Notes: generated from the sequence alone by a model not told the origin. DNA of 64,000 nt from Microbacterium sp. SY138 (GCF_039729145.1 NZ_CP155793.1:992001-1056000); one strand, 5' to 3'; shown: positions 44,328 through 55,374, numbered from the stretch's first letter. Numbers and translations are program-made.

Positions 44328-45704
44328 ATGCAACGCCTCCTCGTCGCGCTCCTCGCCGCCTTCGACGCCGCCATCGCTGCGGCCGTCGGTCTCGTCGTGC
44401 TGCTCGCGCCGCTGACGCTGCTGTGGACGCTCGCCTTCGGGGTCACGGCCGACTGGGGCGCGCTCTGGCCGCTCACCGGCACGCTCTGGGAGTTCGGCCA
44501 CGGCGTGCCCCTCGAGGTCACGATCCCGGACGAGCTGCTGGTCGCTCTCGCGATCCCCCCGCAGGCGGCCTCGTTCGCGGTCTCGATCACTCCACTGGCG
44601 TTCCTGCTCTTCACCCTGCTTTTCGCCGCCCGCTCGGGTGCCAGGGCCGCGGCAGCCGGAACGTGGCTGCTCGGCTCAGTGTCAGGGACGGTGGTGTTTG
44701 CCGCCATCTCCACCGGCGTCGCTTTGACCGCGCGACTGGATGCCGTGCAGACCCCTCTGGCCCTCGCGATCGGGCTCCCCACCGCCGTCTACCTCGTCGG
44801 TGCGGTGTGCGGGGCTGTCCGGGTCGCATGGGAAGAGGGGGATGGCGGAGTCCTCGACCGTCTGCACGACCGCATCGACGCCCGCGAGGATTGGGCGCCC
44901 GTCCCCGTCGCGATCGTGCGCGGCACAGCCTTCACCCTGGTCGGCGTGATCGGAGCGGCCGCTCTGGCCCTCGCCGTCATGACGCTGTTCCGCGGTGGCG
45001 AGGTCGTGGCGCTGTTCCAGGCTGCCCGTGTCGATGCGCTCGGCGCGACCGTGATGACGCTGGCGCAGCTCGTGTATCTCCCGACCCTGATCGTGTGGGC
45101 GGCGTCCTGGCTCGCCGGCCCCGGCTTCGGCGTCGGCGTCGGAACCGCGGTCTCGCCCGCCGGTACGCAGTTGGGAGTCGTTCCGGGCATCCCGGTGTTC
45201 GGGCTGCTGCCCGAGAACAGTTCGATGTGGATGCTGATCGTGGTGCTCGTCCCGATCGCCGCCGGTGCTTTCGCCGGCTGGGCGGTGCGTTCGCGCCTCG
45301 TCTGGGAGGGCACGCCGTTGGGGACGATGCAGCGGGCGGCGATCGCGGTGGGGATCGCCGTCGTCAGCGCAGGGGTCGCGGGCCTCGCCGCGGTGCTCGC
45401 GAACGGCTCGATGGGTCCGGGAAAGCTCGCCGATGTCGGTCCCGCGGCTCTTCCGTTCATGCTGGCCCTCGGACTGGAGGTGCTCGTCGGCGCCGCGATC
45501 CTGCTGTTGTCACCGCGTCACCGCGATGAGCTGGCCGAGGAGCGTACGGACCGCTGGATCGCCGAGATGACCGAGTTCGACCCGAGCCTCGCATCGGCGC
45601 GGACAGCGCCCGGTATCCCCTTCTCCGAGACGCCGACGTTCGACGACACGGCGCCCCTGGACGATGTCCGCGGCTTCGCCCCGCCGCGTCACGAGCGCGA
45701 TTGA
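44328..45704 (+). CDS. PerM-like (DUF6350) multi-helix membrane protein
   Basis: A 458-residue integral membrane protein with about nine to ten helices and a charged C-terminal tail (HRDELAEERTDRWIAEMTEFD). It matches the DUF6350/PerM family, and its position just upstream of purN and purH, with sucCD nearby, is the same as Rv0955 (PerM) in M. tuberculosis, a protein needed for cell division under stress. TAGTCT lies nine bases before the ATG. Confidence 0.75.
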   Translation: MQRLLVALLAAFDAAIAAAVGLVVLLAPLTLLWTLAFGVTADWGALWPLTGTLWEFGHGVPLEVTIPDELLVALAIPPQAASFAVSITPLAFLLFTLLFAARSGARAAAAGTWLLGSVSGTVVFAAISTGVALTARLDAVQTPLALAIGLPTAVYLVGAVCGAVRVAWEEGDGGVLDRLHDRIDAREDWAPVPVAIVRGTAFTLVGVIGAAALALAVMTLFRGGEVVALFQAARVDALGATVMTLAQLVYLPTLIVWAASWLAGPGFGVGVGTAVSPAGTQLGVVPGIPVFGLLPENSSMWMLIVVLVPIAAGAFAGWAVRSRLVWEGTPLGTMQRAAIAVGIAVVSAGVAGLAAVLANGSMGPGKLADVGPAALPFMLALGLEVLVGAAILLLSPRHRDELAEERTDRWIAEMTEFDPSLASARTAPGIPFSETPTFDDTAPLDDVRGFAPPRHERD

Positions 45705-45755
45705 CGTCCACCGCCCGTGAGCGGAAGCCGGGCGGAAGAGGGCTTCGCGCCCCGG

Positions 45756-45761
45756 TAGACT
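45756..45761 (+). promoter_or_regulatory. -10 element of a probable leaderless transcript
   Basis: TAGACT ends six bases before the GTG of purN. Confidence 0.55.
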
Positions 45762-45767
45762 GGGCGC

Positions 45768-46355
45768 GTGCTCACGGTCGCCGTTCTCATCTCGGGCACC
45801 GGCTCGAATCTTCGCGCCCTCCTCGAGGCCGCTCGTCACCCCGATTTCCCCGCCAGGGTGATCGTCGTCGGTGCTGACCGTGAGGCGGACGGACTCGCCC
45901 ACGCCGAGGAATTCGGCATCCCCAGCTTCACCGTGCCCTGGCATGAGCACGAGAGCCGCGAAGCCTGGGGGGAGGAGGTCGCCCGCCAGCTCGCCGTCTG
46001 GGCCCCCGATCTCGTGGTGCTCAGCGGCCTCATGCGTCTGCTTCCTCCGTCGCTCGTCGCGCAGTACTCGCCACGCCTCATCAACACCCACCCCGCGTAC
46101 CTTCCCGAGTTCCCCGGGGCACACGGCGTCCGTGACGCCCTCGCCTCCGGCGCGGCCGAGACCGGTGCCAGCGTGATCGTGGTCGACGACGGTGTCGACA
46201 CCGGGCCGATCCTGGCGCAGGAACGTGTCGCGATCCTCGAGGGCGACACCGAGTACAGCCTGCACGAACGGATCAAACCCGTCGAACGTCGACTCCTCAT
46301 CGACGTCGTCCGCGGGATCGCCACCGGCGCGCTCGTCCTCGACCCCTCTTCCTGA
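45768..46355 (+). CDS. purN: Phosphoribosylglycinamide formyltransferase
   Basis: A 195-residue [19 protein letters not shown] binds phosphoribosylglycinamide; [13 protein letters not shown] and [20 protein letters not shown] include the catalytic Asn-His pair, with [13 protein letters not shown] the catalytic Asp region. It transfers the formyl group of 10-formyl-THF in step three of purine synthesis. purH follows after 39 bases. GTG start; leaderless signature. Confidence 0.96.
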   Translation: MLTVAVLISGTGSNLRALLEAARHPDFPARVIVVGADREADGLAHAEEFGIPSFTVPWHEHESREAWGEEVARQLAVWAPDLVVLSGLMRLLPPSLVAQYSPRLINTHPAYLPEFPGAHGVRDALASGAAETGASVIVVDDGVDTGPILAQERVAILEGDTEYSLHERIKPVERRLLIDVVRGIATGALVLDPSS

Positions 46356-46394
46356 CCCCCTCCACCCGACGCCCCCCGCACGAAGGAGCCCATC

Positions 46395-48002
46395 ATGGCC
46401 GGCCCCCGCCACGACCCCACGCTCTACCGCGATCGCGACACCGTGCCGATCCGGCGCGCTCTCGTCTCGGTGAGCGACAAGACCGATCTCCTGGTCCTCG
46501 CCGAGGCTCTCGCCGACGCGGGCGTCGAGATCGTCTCGACCGGCTCGACGGCATCGACCATCCGCGATGCGGGTTTCCCCGTCACCGACGTCGCCTCCGT
46601 CACGGGGGTCGCCGAGATGCTCGACGGTCGCGTCAAGACGCTGCACCCGAAGATCCACGGCGGTCTGCTCGCCGATCTGCGCCTCGAGGATCACGAGCGC
46701 CAGCTCGCCGAACTCGACATCACCCCGTTCGAGCTCGTCGTCGTGAATCTCTACCCCTTCGTCGAGACCGTCGCCTCGGGCGCCGTCGGCGATGATGTCG
46801 TCGAGCAGATCGACATCGGCGGGCCCGCGATGGTGCGTGCCGCCGCGAAGAATCATGCCAACGTGGCGATCGTGGTCTCACCGCAGTCGTACCCCGGCAT
46901 CATCTCGGCCCTCGCCGACGGTGGCACATCGGTGTCGCAGCGCCGCGAACTGGCCGCCCGCGCCTTCGCGCACACGGCGGCCTACGACACGGCGGTCGCG
47001 TCGTGGTTCGCCGAGGGGACGCTGCAGGATGACGGCGACCTCCCGACCCACCTGACGATCCAGGCCGAGCGCCTTGCCACGCTCCGCTACGGCGAGAACT
47101 CGCACCAGCGCGGCGCGATCTACACCCGTGCCGGTGGCCACGGCATCGCCCAGGCGACGCAGCTGCAGGGCAAGGAGATGTCGTACAACAACTACGTCGA
47201 CGCCGACGCCGCGCTGCGTGCCGCCTACGACATGGTCAAGCCGGCGGTCGCGATCATCAAGCACGCCAATCCGTGCGGCATCGCGACCACCGCGCCGAAC
47301 GCTCTCGACCCGATCGCCAGCGCCCACCTGCGCGCGCACGAGTGCGACCCGGTCTCCGCATACGGCGGGGTGATCGCGGCCAACGGTACGGTTACCCTCA
47401 AGATGGCCGAGAACCTCAAGGACATCTTCACCGAGGTCATCGTCGCGCCGTCGTTCGAGCCGGCCGCGCTCGAGGTGTTCAAGGCGAAGAAGAACCTGCG
47501 TCTGCTGCAGCTGCCCGAGGACTGGCAGCAGGAGCGCATGGATGTGCGTCTCGTCTCCGGTGGACTGCTGCTGCAGGACGCCGACCGCTTCCCCGACGAC
47601 ATCGTCTCCGTCGCGAAGAACTGGGAGCTCGTCTCCGGCGAGCGTCCGAGCGACGAGGAGATGGAGAACCTCATCTTCGCGTGGAAGGCGTGCCGCGCGG
47701 TGAAGTCGAACGCGATCGTGCTCGCGAAGGACAACGCCACGGTCGGCGTCGGCATGGGCCAGGTCAACCGTGTCGACTCGTGCCGGCTGGCGGTCGAGCG
47801 CGCAGGCGACCGCGCCGCCGGATCGGTCGCGTCTTCCGATGCGTTCTTCCCCTTCGCGGACGGCGCCCAGGTCCTGATCGACGCCGGAGTCACGGCGATC
47901 GTGCAGCCGGGCGGATCCGTGCGTGATGAGGAGGTCGTCGACGCGGCTCGCAAGGCCGGCGTCACGATGTTCTTCACAGGGGAGCGCCACTTCTTCCACT
48001 GA
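46395..48002 (+). CDS. purH: Bifunctional AICAR transformylase / IMP cyclohydrolase
   Basis: A 535-residue protein. The N-terminal cyclohydrolase domain has [15 protein letters not shown] and [14 protein letters not shown]; the transformylase domain has [26 protein letters not shown] (catalytic Lys-His) and the C-terminal [14 protein letters not shown]. It makes the last two steps to IMP. ATG 46395 follows GAAGGAG. Operon with purN. Confidence 0.97.
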   Translation: MAGPRHDPTLYRDRDTVPIRRALVSVSDKTDLLVLAEALADAGVEIVSTGSTASTIRDAGFPVTDVASVTGVAEMLDGRVKTLHPKIHGGLLADLRLEDHERQLAELDITPFELVVVNLYPFVETVASGAVGDDVVEQIDIGGPAMVRAAAKNHANVAIVVSPQSYPGIISALADGGTSVSQRRELAARAFAHTAAYDTAVASWFAEGTLQDDGDLPTHLTIQAERLATLRYGENSHQRGAIYTRAGGHGIAQATQLQGKEMSYNNYVDADAALRAAYDMVKPAVAIIKHANPCGIATTAPNALDPIASAHLRAHECDPVSAYGGVIAANGTVTLKMAENLKDIFTEVIVAPSFEPAALEVFKAKKNLRLLQLPEDWQQERMDVRLVSGGLLLQDADRFPDDIVSVAKNWELVSGERPSDEEMENLIFAWKACRAVKSNAIVLAKDNATVGVGMGQVNRVDSCRLAVERAGDRAAGSVASSDAFFPFADGAQVLIDAGVTAIVQPGGSVRDEEVVDAARKAGVTMFFTGERHFFH

Positions 48003-48023
48003 GTGCTCTCCGCGCTCGCACCT

Positions 48024-48099
48024 CGAGACCCACTCTCCACGTCGAGACCCGCACGCGCCGCTCCGGCGACGTGGGGGTGGACGAGGCGGGTGGGTCTCG
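48024..48099. repeat. Nested intergenic palindrome (element C, TCGAGACC family)
   Basis: Outer arms CGAGACCCAC (48024-48033) and GTGGGTCTCG (48090-48099); inner arms CCACGTCG (48037-48044) and CGACGTGG (48067-48074). It fills much of the gap between purH and the Ada gene and may terminate purNH. No gene is visible there. Confidence 0.65.
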
Positions 48100-48169
48100 G
48101 CGTTCCCGACTCGACAGCCGTGTCCGATTTCCGCCAGTCGGCGTCGAGGGAGCGTGACAGAGTGGAGGC

Positions 48170-49690
48170 ATGAGCTTCCCCCTGACCGACTTCGACGAGC
48201 GCTACCGCGCGATCAGCGCGCGCGACACCCGCTTCGACGGGCAGTTCGTGACCGCCGTCCGCTCGACCGGGATCTACTGTCGTCCGAGCTGCCCCGCCCG
48301 CACGCCCAAGCCGCAGAACGTCACCTTCTATCCGACGAGCGCCGCGGCTCACGAGGCCGGGTATCGGGCGTGCAAGCGATGCCTGCCCGAGGCGGCGCCC
48401 GGTTCTCCCGCGTGGGACATCCGCGGTGACACCGCCGCGCGGGCGATGCGCCTGATCTCGGATGGCGTGGTGGAGCGCGAGGGCGTTCCCGGGCTGGCTG
48501 CGCGCCTCGGATACTCCAGCCGGCACCTCACGCGGCTGCTGACCACCGAACTCGGCGCCGGGCCGCTCGCACTGGCGCGAGCACACAGGGCGCACACCGC
48601 GCGCATGCTCCTCGTCGGCACCGACATGCCGATTTCCGATGTCGCGTTCTCCGCCGGATTCGCCAGCATCCGACAATGCAACGACACGATCCGCGAGGTC
48701 TTCGGACTCACCCCGGGCGAGCTCAGGGCCCGACGAAGGCTTCCGGCGTCCGCGGTTCCCGGCGCGATCGACCTCGTGCTGCCCTACCGCGGCCCGCTCG
48801 ACGCGAGCGGCATCTTCGCCTGGATGGCGGCACGCGCCGTTCCCGGTATCGAGGAGACGACGTCGACGTCGTTCTCCCGGCATCTGCGGATGTCGGGAGG
48901 ACCCGCATGGTTCGACGTGCGTCAGGACGATGCGTCTCGTCTGCACCTGCGCGCCCGGGTCGCGCGGCTGGGAGACCTGGCCCCGCTCGTGTCGATCGTG
49001 CGGCGCATCTTCGACCTCGATGCCGATCCGCAGGCGATCGACGAGGCGCTCTCCGCGCACACCGAACTCGCCCCGCTCGTCGCGCGCACCCCCGGCATCC
49101 GGGTGCCGGGTTCGGCCGATCCGCATGAGATGCTCATCCGCGCCATGGTCGGTCAGCAGATCACCGTGGTCGCCGCCCGGACCGCGCTCACAGCGCTCGC
49201 CGAGGCGTTGGGGGAGCGCACCGAGAACGGGCTGCTCTTCCCGACGATGACCGCGATCGCCGCCCACGGAGCCGAGGTGCTGCGAGGGCCGGCCGCCCGC
49301 ATCCGCGCCATCACCGGCGCTGCGGCCGCTCTCGCCGACGGCTCCCTGACGCTCACGGTCGGAGACGACGGTGTCGACCAGCGCGCTGCTCTGCTCGCGA
49401 TGCCGGGAATCGGACCCTGGACAGCCGACTACGTGCGCATGCGTGTGCTCGGCGATCCCGATGTGCTGCTCCCGGGAGACGTCGCGCTGCGCGCCGGCGC
49501 TGCGGCCTCCGGCCTGCCGGGCGAACCACGTGCGCTCACCGCCTGGGCCGAGCGCACCGCCCCCTGGCGGAGCTATCTCAGCGCGCACCTGTGGCGCGCA
49601 GCACCTGTACGCCCCGTGGGTCCTCGACGCGCCTCGGCTGCGGCACGTCCCACCCCCGCGGAAGACACGACGACGAAGGAGACCTCATGA
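48170..49690 (+). CDS. Ada/AlkA fusion: methylphosphotriester-sensing regulator and 3-methyladenine glycosylase
   Basis: A 506-residue fusion. An Ada zinc domain at residues 1-80 has Cys37, Cys41, Cys68 and Cys71 ([16 protein letters not shown]); the first is the methyl acceptor in Ada proteins. An AraC-type HTH follows ([38 protein letters not shown]). The AlkA glycosylase part ends in the HhH-GPD motif [15 protein letters not shown], with LLPGDVALR containing the catalytic Asp. It lacks the Ada methyltransferase domain, which is supplied by the next gene. ATG 48170 has GGAGG close by. Confidence 0.93.
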   Translation: MSFPLTDFDERYRAISARDTRFDGQFVTAVRSTGIYCRPSCPARTPKPQNVTFYPTSAAAHEAGYRACKRCLPEAAPGSPAWDIRGDTAARAMRLISDGVVEREGVPGLAARLGYSSRHLTRLLTTELGAGPLALARAHRAHTARMLLVGTDMPISDVAFSAGFASIRQCNDTIREVFGLTPGELRARRRLPASAVPGAIDLVLPYRGPLDASGIFAWMAARAVPGIEETTSTSFSRHLRMSGGPAWFDVRQDDASRLHLRARVARLGDLAPLVSIVRRIFDLDADPQAIDEALSAHTELAPLVARTPGIRVPGSADPHEMLIRAMVGQQITVVAARTALTALAEALGERTENGLLFPTMTAIAAHGAEVLRGPAARIRAITGAAAALADGSLTLTVGDDGVDQRAALLAMPGIGPWTADYVRMRVLGDPDVLLPGDVALRAGAAASGLPGEPRALTAWAERTAPWRSYLSAHLWRAAPVRPVGPRRASAAARPTPAEDTTTKETS

Positions 49691-50184
49691 CCGCCCTCAT
49701 CCAGACCATCGAGACGCCGGACGGCGCGTTCACGATCCTTGCCGACGACCGGCAGCGCGTACTGTCTTCCGGATGGACCTCAGACGTCGAGGCGATCCTC
49801 GGCAGGCTGTCCGCGGCGCACCGACCGGAAGATCTCCGAGACGGTGAGACCGAGGCCGCCGAGGCAGCGCTCGCTTACTACGCCGGCGACCTCTCCGCGA
49901 TCGACGATGTCGCCGTGAAGCAGACCGGAACAGTCCTCCAACTCGCCGGCTGGTCGGCGCTGCGGTCGATCGAGCCGGGCGAGCCTCTGACGTACACCGG
50001 TTTCGCGACGCGGCTCGACAATCCCCGCGCCGTGCGAGCGGCGGCATCCATCTGCGCGCGCAACGCACCGGCGCTGTTCGTCCCGTGCCACAGGGTGTTG
50101 CGCACCGACGGCACCCTCGGCGGATTCGCCTGGGGGATCGATGTCAAGGAGAGCCTGCTCGCGCGCGAGAGTCGCGCGGGTTGA
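49687..50184 (+). CDS. ogt: Methylated-DNA-protein cysteine methyltransferase
   Basis: A 165-residue O6-alkylguanine transferase. The acceptor is Cys134 in [12 protein letters not shown], with the helix-turn-helix block [21 protein letters not shown] ahead of it. Start ATG overlaps the Ada/AlkA stop by four bases (ATGA), so they are translationally coupled as an adaptive-response operon. Confidence 0.93.
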   Translation: MTALIQTIETPDGAFTILADDRQRVLSSGWTSDVEAILGRLSAAHRPEDLRDGETEAAEAALAYYAGDLSAIDDVAVKQTGTVLQLAGWSALRSIEPGEPLTYTGFATRLDNPRAVRAAASICARNAPALFVPCHRVLRTDGTLGGFAWGIDVKESLLARESRAG

Positions 50185-50251
50185 GTCGCCGGCACCACGA
50201 CGGGCGGTCGACATGGTGCCCGTCGACGAAGCATCCCGACCGACGCGGCCA

Positions 50252-50257
50252 TAGGCT
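50252..50257 (+). promoter_or_regulatory. -10 element of a probable leaderless transcript
   Basis: TAGGCT ends six bases before the GTG of the dipeptidase gene. Confidence 0.5.
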
Positions 50258-50263
50258 CGTGCC

Positions 50264-51313
50264 GTGACCGCCAACGATGCACTCGCCCTCCACCGCCGCG
50301 CCGTCGTCGCCGACGCACACAACGATCTGCTCTGCTCGGTGGCGAGCCGCCCCGCGGACGAGTGGTCGGACTACTTCCGCGCCCAGTGGCTTCCCCAGCT
50401 GCACGAAGGCGGTGTCGGGCTGCAGGTGCTGCCCGTGTTCATCGATGACGTGTATCGCCCGGAGGGGGCGCTGCGTCGCACCCTCCGCATGATCGAGGCC
50501 GCGCATCGGCTGGCGGAGGGCAACGCAGACACCGTCGGTCTGTGCCGGGATGGCGACGACATCGATCGGGTGATCGGCGAGGGCCGCATCGCGCTGGTGC
50601 TCGCCCTGGAGGGGATGCCCGGCATCGCCGACGACGTCGAGCTCCTCGAGACCGTGCATCGCCTCGGGGTGCGGATCGGCTCGGTGGCGCACTTCGGGCG
50701 CAGCGCGTTCGCCGACGGCAGCGGCGAAGACGCCGCAGGCAGCAGGCTGACGCGGACCGGGGTCCGAGCGCTCGCCGAGATGGAGCGCATCGGCATGATC
50801 TTCGACATCAGCCACCTCGGAGCGGGCGGGGTCGACCACGTGCTCGAGCTCGCCACGCGCCCGGTCATGGCCACGCATTCCTCGGCCCGTGCGCTGTTCG
50901 ACCACCACCGCAACCTCACCGATGCCCAGATCGCCGGGGTCGCCGAGAGCGGGGGAGTCGTGTGCGTCAACTTCTTCGCTCCGTACCTGCATGAGAGCGC
51001 GTACACGATCGACACACTGATCGACCACTTCGAACGCGTGGTGTCGGTCGCCGGAATCGAACACGTCGGGATGGGGCCGGACTTCGTCCGCGAAGTGCTG
51101 GAAGACACCACGGCACCGTGCTGCGTGCAGACGACGATCGAGGGCGTGCCGGCCGATCGGTACCTGCCGGGCCTCGAGGGCCCGGCAGGTCTCCCGCTCG
51201 TGACCGAGGCGCTGATGCGTCGTGGCTGGCGGGAAGAGGAGATCCTCGCCGTCCTCGGCGGCAACCTGCAGCGGTTCCTCCGATCCGGGCTCGGAGCCGC
51301 AGCCCTCGCCTGA
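50264..51313 (+). CDS. Peptidase M19 family membrane-type dipeptidase
   Basis: A 349-residue zinc enzyme. Metal ligands are in VVADAHNDLL (His19, Asp21), LALEG, FDISHLG and ATHSSARAL, in the order of renal-dipeptidase-like M19 enzymes. No signal peptide. It hydrolyses dipeptides, often with a D- or dehydro-amino acid. GTG 50264 with the leaderless TAGGCT. Confidence 0.9.
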   Translation: MTANDALALHRRAVVADAHNDLLCSVASRPADEWSDYFRAQWLPQLHEGGVGLQVLPVFIDDVYRPEGALRRTLRMIEAAHRLAEGNADTVGLCRDGDDIDRVIGEGRIALVLALEGMPGIADDVELLETVHRLGVRIGSVAHFGRSAFADGSGEDAAGSRLTRTGVRALAEMERIGMIFDISHLGAGGVDHVLELATRPVMATHSSARALFDHHRNLTDAQIAGVAESGGVVCVNFFAPYLHESAYTIDTLIDHFERVVSVAGIEHVGMGPDFVREVLEDTTAPCCVQTTIEGVPADRYLPGLEGPAGLPLVTEALMRRGWREEEILAVLGGNLQRFLRSGLGAAALA

Positions 51314-51374
51314 GGCTCCCGGCGTCCCCCTCCGCGGTCTTCGAGAGCCGCGGTCGACGAATCGGGAATGACTC

Positions 51375-51404
51375 TTGCTTTCAGCTGGTTCACAGCAATA
51401 GGCT
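51375..51404 (+). promoter_or_regulatory. Promoter of the leader-peptide / ABC exporter operon
   Basis: TTGCTT (51375-51380), 18 bases, TAGGCT (51399-51404). Transcription would start near 51411, giving a leader of about 215 bases before the first exporter gene. Confidence 0.5.
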
Positions 51405-51457
51405 GGTGGGCTGTCGCGCCAACCGGACGACATCGCCGAGCCCCTGAGGAGGACACC

Positions 51458-51523
51458 ATGACCACGATCGCCACCGCGCGGATCGCAGCTCTCGGCTCGA
51501 CCCCGGCGCGTCCGCTCTCCTAG
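51458..51523 (+). CDS. Probable regulatory leader peptide (21 residues)
   Basis: The ORF MTTIATARIAALGSTPARPL+S starts with ATG, six bases after a strong ribosome-binding site (GAGGAGG, 51446-51452), and stops at TAG 51521-51523. It sits in an otherwise gene-free 312-base gap between a promoter candidate and an ABC exporter. Its last codons repeat a 10-base sequence, GTCCGCTCTC (51510-51519), found again inside the downstream hairpin (51565-51574). The short length, strong translation signal and downstream structure suggest a regulatory peptide whose translation reports on ribosome stalling, as for bmrB ahead of bmrCD in Bacillus subtilis. Confidence 0.6.
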   Translation: MTTIATARIAALGSTPARPLS

Positions 51524-51545
51524 AGCCACCCCGCCCCTTCTTCGT

Positions 51546-51616
51546 CGGATACCGGACTCCACGAGTCCGCTCTCGTATCCGTCCCCCTCCGCAATCGCTT
51601 TCCATACGAAACTCGT
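51546..51616 (+). promoter_or_regulatory. Mutually exclusive RNA hairpins (candidate attenuator)
   Basis: Hairpin 1: CGGATAC (51546-51552) with GTATCCG (51575-51581), and GGACTC (51554-51559) with GAGTCC (51563-51568). Hairpin 2: ACGAGT (51561-51566) with ACTCGT (51611-51616), and TCGTAT (51573-51578) with ATACGA (51604-51609). They share bases so only one can form. Hairpin 2 ends next to the ribosome-binding region of the first exporter gene (start 51626). Confidence 0.55.
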
Positions 51617-51625
51617 CTGAGAGAC

Positions 51626-53557
51626 ATGTCTTCCTCGCCTTCCGTGCAGAATCCCTCGCCTTCATCGACCCTTTCCACTCCGGCCGCACTGTGGCGCCTG
51701 AAGCCCTTCGTGAAGCCCGTCATCTGGCGGCTCGCCGGCGGTGCCGCCAGCGCGCTCATCGCCGCCGTCATCGCCCTGATGATCCCGATCGTGCTCGAGC
51801 AGATCATCAGCGGACCCGTTCGCTCCGGTGAGATCAGCGCCATCGTCTGGGGTGCCGTCGCCGTCTTCGCTCTCGCCCTCGGCGAGGCCCTGATGGTGTG
51901 GCTGCGACGCCAGTTCGTGCTCAACCCCTCGACCGAGGTCGAGTACAAGATGCGCACCGAGCTCTACTCGCGCCTGCAGACCCTTCCGGTGTCGTTCCAC
52001 GACCGGTGGGGCTCCGGACAGCTGCTCAGCCGCATGATGCAGGACATCGGCCTCATCCGCCGCTGGCTCGCGTTCGGCCTCGTGCTGCTGGTCGTCAACA
52101 TCCTCACGATCATCATCGGCTCCGTGCTGCTGTTCCGCTGGCACTGGCTGCTGGGCACGATCTTCCTGGTGACCGCGATCCCGCTGTGGATCCGCGGTTA
52201 CCTGTTCGAGAAGCGCTACGGCGCGCTCACCCGTCGCAGCCAGGACCAGGCCGGCGACCTCGCCACGAGTGTCGAGGAGAGCGTGCACGGCATCCGCGTG
52301 CTCAAGGCGTTCGGTCGTGGCAAGCACGCTCTCAGCCGCTTCAGCCGCCAGGCCGAGACGCTGCGCGAGACCGAGATGAGCAAGGCCGGCGCGATCGCGT
52401 CGATCTGGTTCTGGCTCGACCTCATGCCGCAGATCGCCTTCGGTCTCAGCCTGATGTCCGGCATCTGGCTGATCTCCGTGGGGCAGATCGACGAGGCACA
52501 GCTGTTCGCCTTCTTCGCGATGGCGGTCGTGCTGCGGTGGCCCATCGAGTCGATCGGCTTCCTGTTCTCGTTCATGCTGGATGCGCGCACGGCGACCGAC
52601 CGCGTGTTCGACATCTTCTCGGAGACCAACACCATCACCGACCCGGAGAACCCGGTGCACATCGAGAACCCGCGTGGGGAGCTCGCGTTCCAGAACGCGC
52701 ACTTCCGCTATCAGGACGCCGGTGCCCACGAGCGGGATCTGCTCGACGGTATCGACCTGGTGCTGCGCCCGGGTGAGACCATGGCGCTGGTGGGCCTGAC
52801 CGGCAGCGGCAAGACCACTCTCACCACGCTGCCCACGCGTCTGTACGACGTGACGGGCGGCAAGGTGACGCTCGACGGTGTCGATGTGCGGGATCTCCCT
52901 CTCGCCGAGCTCCGTCAGCACATCGCCATGGCGTTCGAGGACGCGACACTGTTCTCGGCGACGGTCCGTGAGAACGTGCTGCTCGGACGTGCCGAACTCG
53001 ATGTGCACAGCGACGAAGGCGAGCGCGTGCTCCGCGAGGCCCTCGACGTCGCCCAGGCGTCGTTCGTCGACGCGCTGCCCGACGGCGTCGAGACGGTGAT
53101 CGGTGAAGAGGGGCTCAGCCTCTCCGGCGGCCAGCGTCAGCGGCTCGCCCTCGCCCGTGCGGTCGCGGCGAAGCCGAAGGTGCTCGTGCTCGACGACCCG
53201 CTGTCGGCTCTCGATGTCGACACCGAGGCCCTCGTGGAGGAGGCCCTGCGACACGTGCTCGCCGACACCACGGCCATGATCGTGGCGCACCGGCCCTCGA
53301 CCGTCGCCCTCGCCGACCGCGTCGCCCTGCTCGAGGCGGGTCGTGTGACGGCGGTGGGGACGCACTCCGAGCTGCTCAAGTCGAGCCGGCACTACCGCCA
53401 CGTCATCTCGAGCCTGGAGGCCGAGGAAGCGGCGCGCACCGGCGCGATCCCCGTGATCCGCGATGAGCAGGCCGAGATCGACGAAGAGGTCCGCGAGGGC
53501 CTCGGGATGCAGGCCGCCGACGAAGACCCGATCACCGAGAAGGAGGTGCAGCGATGA
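51626..53557 (+). CDS. Heterodimeric ABC exporter subunit with degenerate Walker B
   Basis: A 643-residue half-transporter: a six-helix membrane domain (about 30-320), then an ATPase domain with Walker [10 protein letters not shown], signature [14 protein letters not shown] and Walker [13 protein letters not shown]. The catalytic glutamate is Asp here, as in the degenerate-site subunit of exporters such as BmrCD and TM287/288. The gene overlaps the next by four bases (ATGA). It lies behind a leader peptide and hairpins, and is probably a multidrug exporter. Confidence 0.92.
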   Translation: MSSSPSVQNPSPSSTLSTPAALWRLKPFVKPVIWRLAGGAASALIAAVIALMIPIVLEQIISGPVRSGEISAIVWGAVAVFALALGEALMVWLRRQFVLNPSTEVEYKMRTELYSRLQTLPVSFHDRWGSGQLLSRMMQDIGLIRRWLAFGLVLLVVNILTIIIGSVLLFRWHWLLGTIFLVTAIPLWIRGYLFEKRYGALTRRSQDQAGDLATSVEESVHGIRVLKAFGRGKHALSRFSRQAETLRETEMSKAGAIASIWFWLDLMPQIAFGLSLMSGIWLISVGQIDEAQLFAFFAMAVVLRWPIESIGFLFSFMLDARTATDRVFDIFSETNTITDPENPVHIENPRGELAFQNAHFRYQDAGAHERDLLDGIDLVLRPGETMALVGLTGSGKTTLTTLPTRLYDVTGGKVTLDGVDVRDLPLAELRQHIAMAFEDATLFSATVRENVLLGRAELDVHSDEGERVLREALDVAQASFVDALPDGVETVIGEEGLSLSGGQRQRLALARAVAAKPKVLVLDDPLSALDVDTEALVEEALRHVLADTTAMIVAHRPSTVALADRVALLEAGRVTAVGTHSELLKSSRHYRHVISSLEAEEAARTGAIPVIRDEQAEIDEEVREGLGMQAADEDPITEKEVQR

Positions 53558-55368
53558 GCTCCGCCGTCACCGGAACCCAGAACGAGGATCGTTCCGAGTA
53601 CACCCGCGAAGAGAGCCGGGAGATCCGTCGTCGATCCCTCCGACTCCTCGGATCCCTGGTCAGCCCGTTGAAGCCGAGGATCGTCCTCGCCGCCGCGGTG
53701 CTGATCGTGTCGACCGCCCTCCAGGTCGCCGGCCCTATCCTCATCAGCATCGGCCTCGATCGCGCGCTGCCGGCGGCCATCGATCGGGCCGACTGGATGC
53801 CGACGTTCATGATCGGCGGCATCTATCTGCTGGCGGGTGCGCTCGCCGCCGTGCTGATCGCGTGGTACGTGATCATCGCGGCCAAGCTCACCCAGGCGGT
53901 GCTGCTCGATCTGCGCAAACGCATCTTCCTGCACACCCAGCGCCTGAGCCTGGAGTTCCACGAGTCGTACACGTCCGGGCGCATCATCTCGCGCCAGACG
54001 AGTGACCTCGACTCGATCAAAGAGCTCCTCGACGGCGGTCTGAACGAGCTCGTCTCCGGCGTGCTCTTCGGGCTCTTCACCTTCATCGCGCTGTGCTTCT
54101 GGGACTGGCAGTCGGGTCTCATTCTGGCGATCGGCGGCGTGCCGCTGTTCTTCCTGATGAAGTGGTTCTACTCGCGCTCGCAGTTGGTCTACCGCGAGTC
54201 GCGGGTGATCAGCGCGAAGGTGATCGTGCAGTTCGTCGAGACGATGACCGGCATCCGGGCCGTGAAGGCCTTCCGCAAGGAGCCGCGCAACGACAAGGCG
54301 TTCCAGGAGATCGCCGGTGACTATCGCGACGTCAACCGTCGCTCGATGCTGCTGTTCGGCACGTTCGAGCCCGGGCTCATGGGTGTCGCGGCCCTCGTGC
54401 TCGGAATCGTCGTGCTGTGGGGTGGTATCCGCGTCTCAGAGGGGGCGCTGACCGTCGGCGTGCTGCTGTCGGCGGTGCTGTATGTGCGCAACTTCTTCGC
54501 CCCGATGCAGGAGATCGCGATGTTCCTGAACTCCTACCAGTCGGCCACGGCCGCGCTGGAGAAGGTGTCGGGCGTGCTCGAGGAGGTGCCGACTGTTCCG
54601 GATCCCGAGAAGCCGATCGACCTCTGGGAAGCCCGCGGGCACGTGGAGTTCGACGAGGTGACGTTCGGCTACAACGGAGAGAAGACGATCCTCCCGAACT
54701 TCTCCCTCGACATCCCGGCCGGGCAGACGATCGCTCTGGTGGGCACGACCGGCGCGGGCAAGTCGACACTCGCCAAGCTCATCTCCCGGTTCTACGACCC
54801 CTCCGATGGGCGGGTCACCCTCGACGGCGTCGACCTGCGCTCGCTGCACCCGAAGGACCTCCGCCGCGCGATCGTCATGGTCACGCAGGAGGCCTACCTG
54901 TTCAGCGGGACCGTCGCCGACAACATCGCCCTCGGCAAGCCGGAGGCGACGCTCGACGAGATCAAGGCGGCGGCGCGGGCCGTGGGCGCCGACGGGTTCA
55001 TCTCGTCGCTCCCCGACGGCTACGGCACCGATGTGAACAAGCGCGGCGGTCGGGTCTCGGCCGGTCAGCGTCAGCTCATCTCGTTCGCCCGGGCCTTCCT
55101 CGCCGACCCGGCGGTGCTGATCCTGGACGAGGCCACGGCGTCGCTGGACATCCCGTCGGAGCGACTGATCCAGGATGCCCTGCAGACCCTTCTCAAGGAC
55201 CGCACGGCGATCATCATCGCGCACCGCCTGTCGACGGTCGCGATCGCCGACCGGGTTCTCGTGATGGAGCACGGACGCATCATCGAGGATGACACCCCTG
55301 CCGCGCTCATCGGCGGAACAGGCAAGTTCGCCCAGCTGCACGCGGCGTGGCAGGAGACGCTCGTCTGA
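53554..55368 (+). CDS. Heterodimeric ABC exporter subunit, catalytically competent
   Basis: A 604-residue half-transporter with six helices and an ATPase domain: Walker [14 protein letters not shown], signature [14 protein letters not shown], Walker [13 protein letters not shown] with the canonical glutamate. Its signature is altered (VSAGQ), so paired with the first subunit it gives one consensus and one degenerate ATP site, the classic asymmetric heterodimer. Followed by element D, a probable terminator. Confidence 0.92.
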   Translation: MSSAVTGTQNEDRSEYTREESREIRRRSLRLLGSLVSPLKPRIVLAAAVLIVSTALQVAGPILISIGLDRALPAAIDRADWMPTFMIGGIYLLAGALAAVLIAWYVIIAAKLTQAVLLDLRKRIFLHTQRLSLEFHESYTSGRIISRQTSDLDSIKELLDGGLNELVSGVLFGLFTFIALCFWDWQSGLILAIGGVPLFFLMKWFYSRSQLVYRESRVISAKVIVQFVETMTGIRAVKAFRKEPRNDKAFQEIAGDYRDVNRRSMLLFGTFEPGLMGVAALVLGIVVLWGGIRVSEGALTVGVLLSAVLYVRNFFAPMQEIAMFLNSYQSATAALEKVSGVLEEVPTVPDPEKPIDLWEARGHVEFDEVTFGYNGEKTILPNFSLDIPAGQTIALVGTTGAGKSTLAKLISRFYDPSDGRVTLDGVDLRSLHPKDLRRAIVMVTQEAYLFSGTVADNIALGKPEATLDEIKAAARAVGADGFISSLPDGYGTDVNKRGGRVSAGQRQLISFARAFLADPAVLILDEATASLDIPSERLIQDALQTLLKDRTAIIIAHRLSTVAIADRVLVMEHGRIIEDDTPAALIGGTGKFAQLHAAWQETLV

Positions 55369-55374
55369 TCGCCC

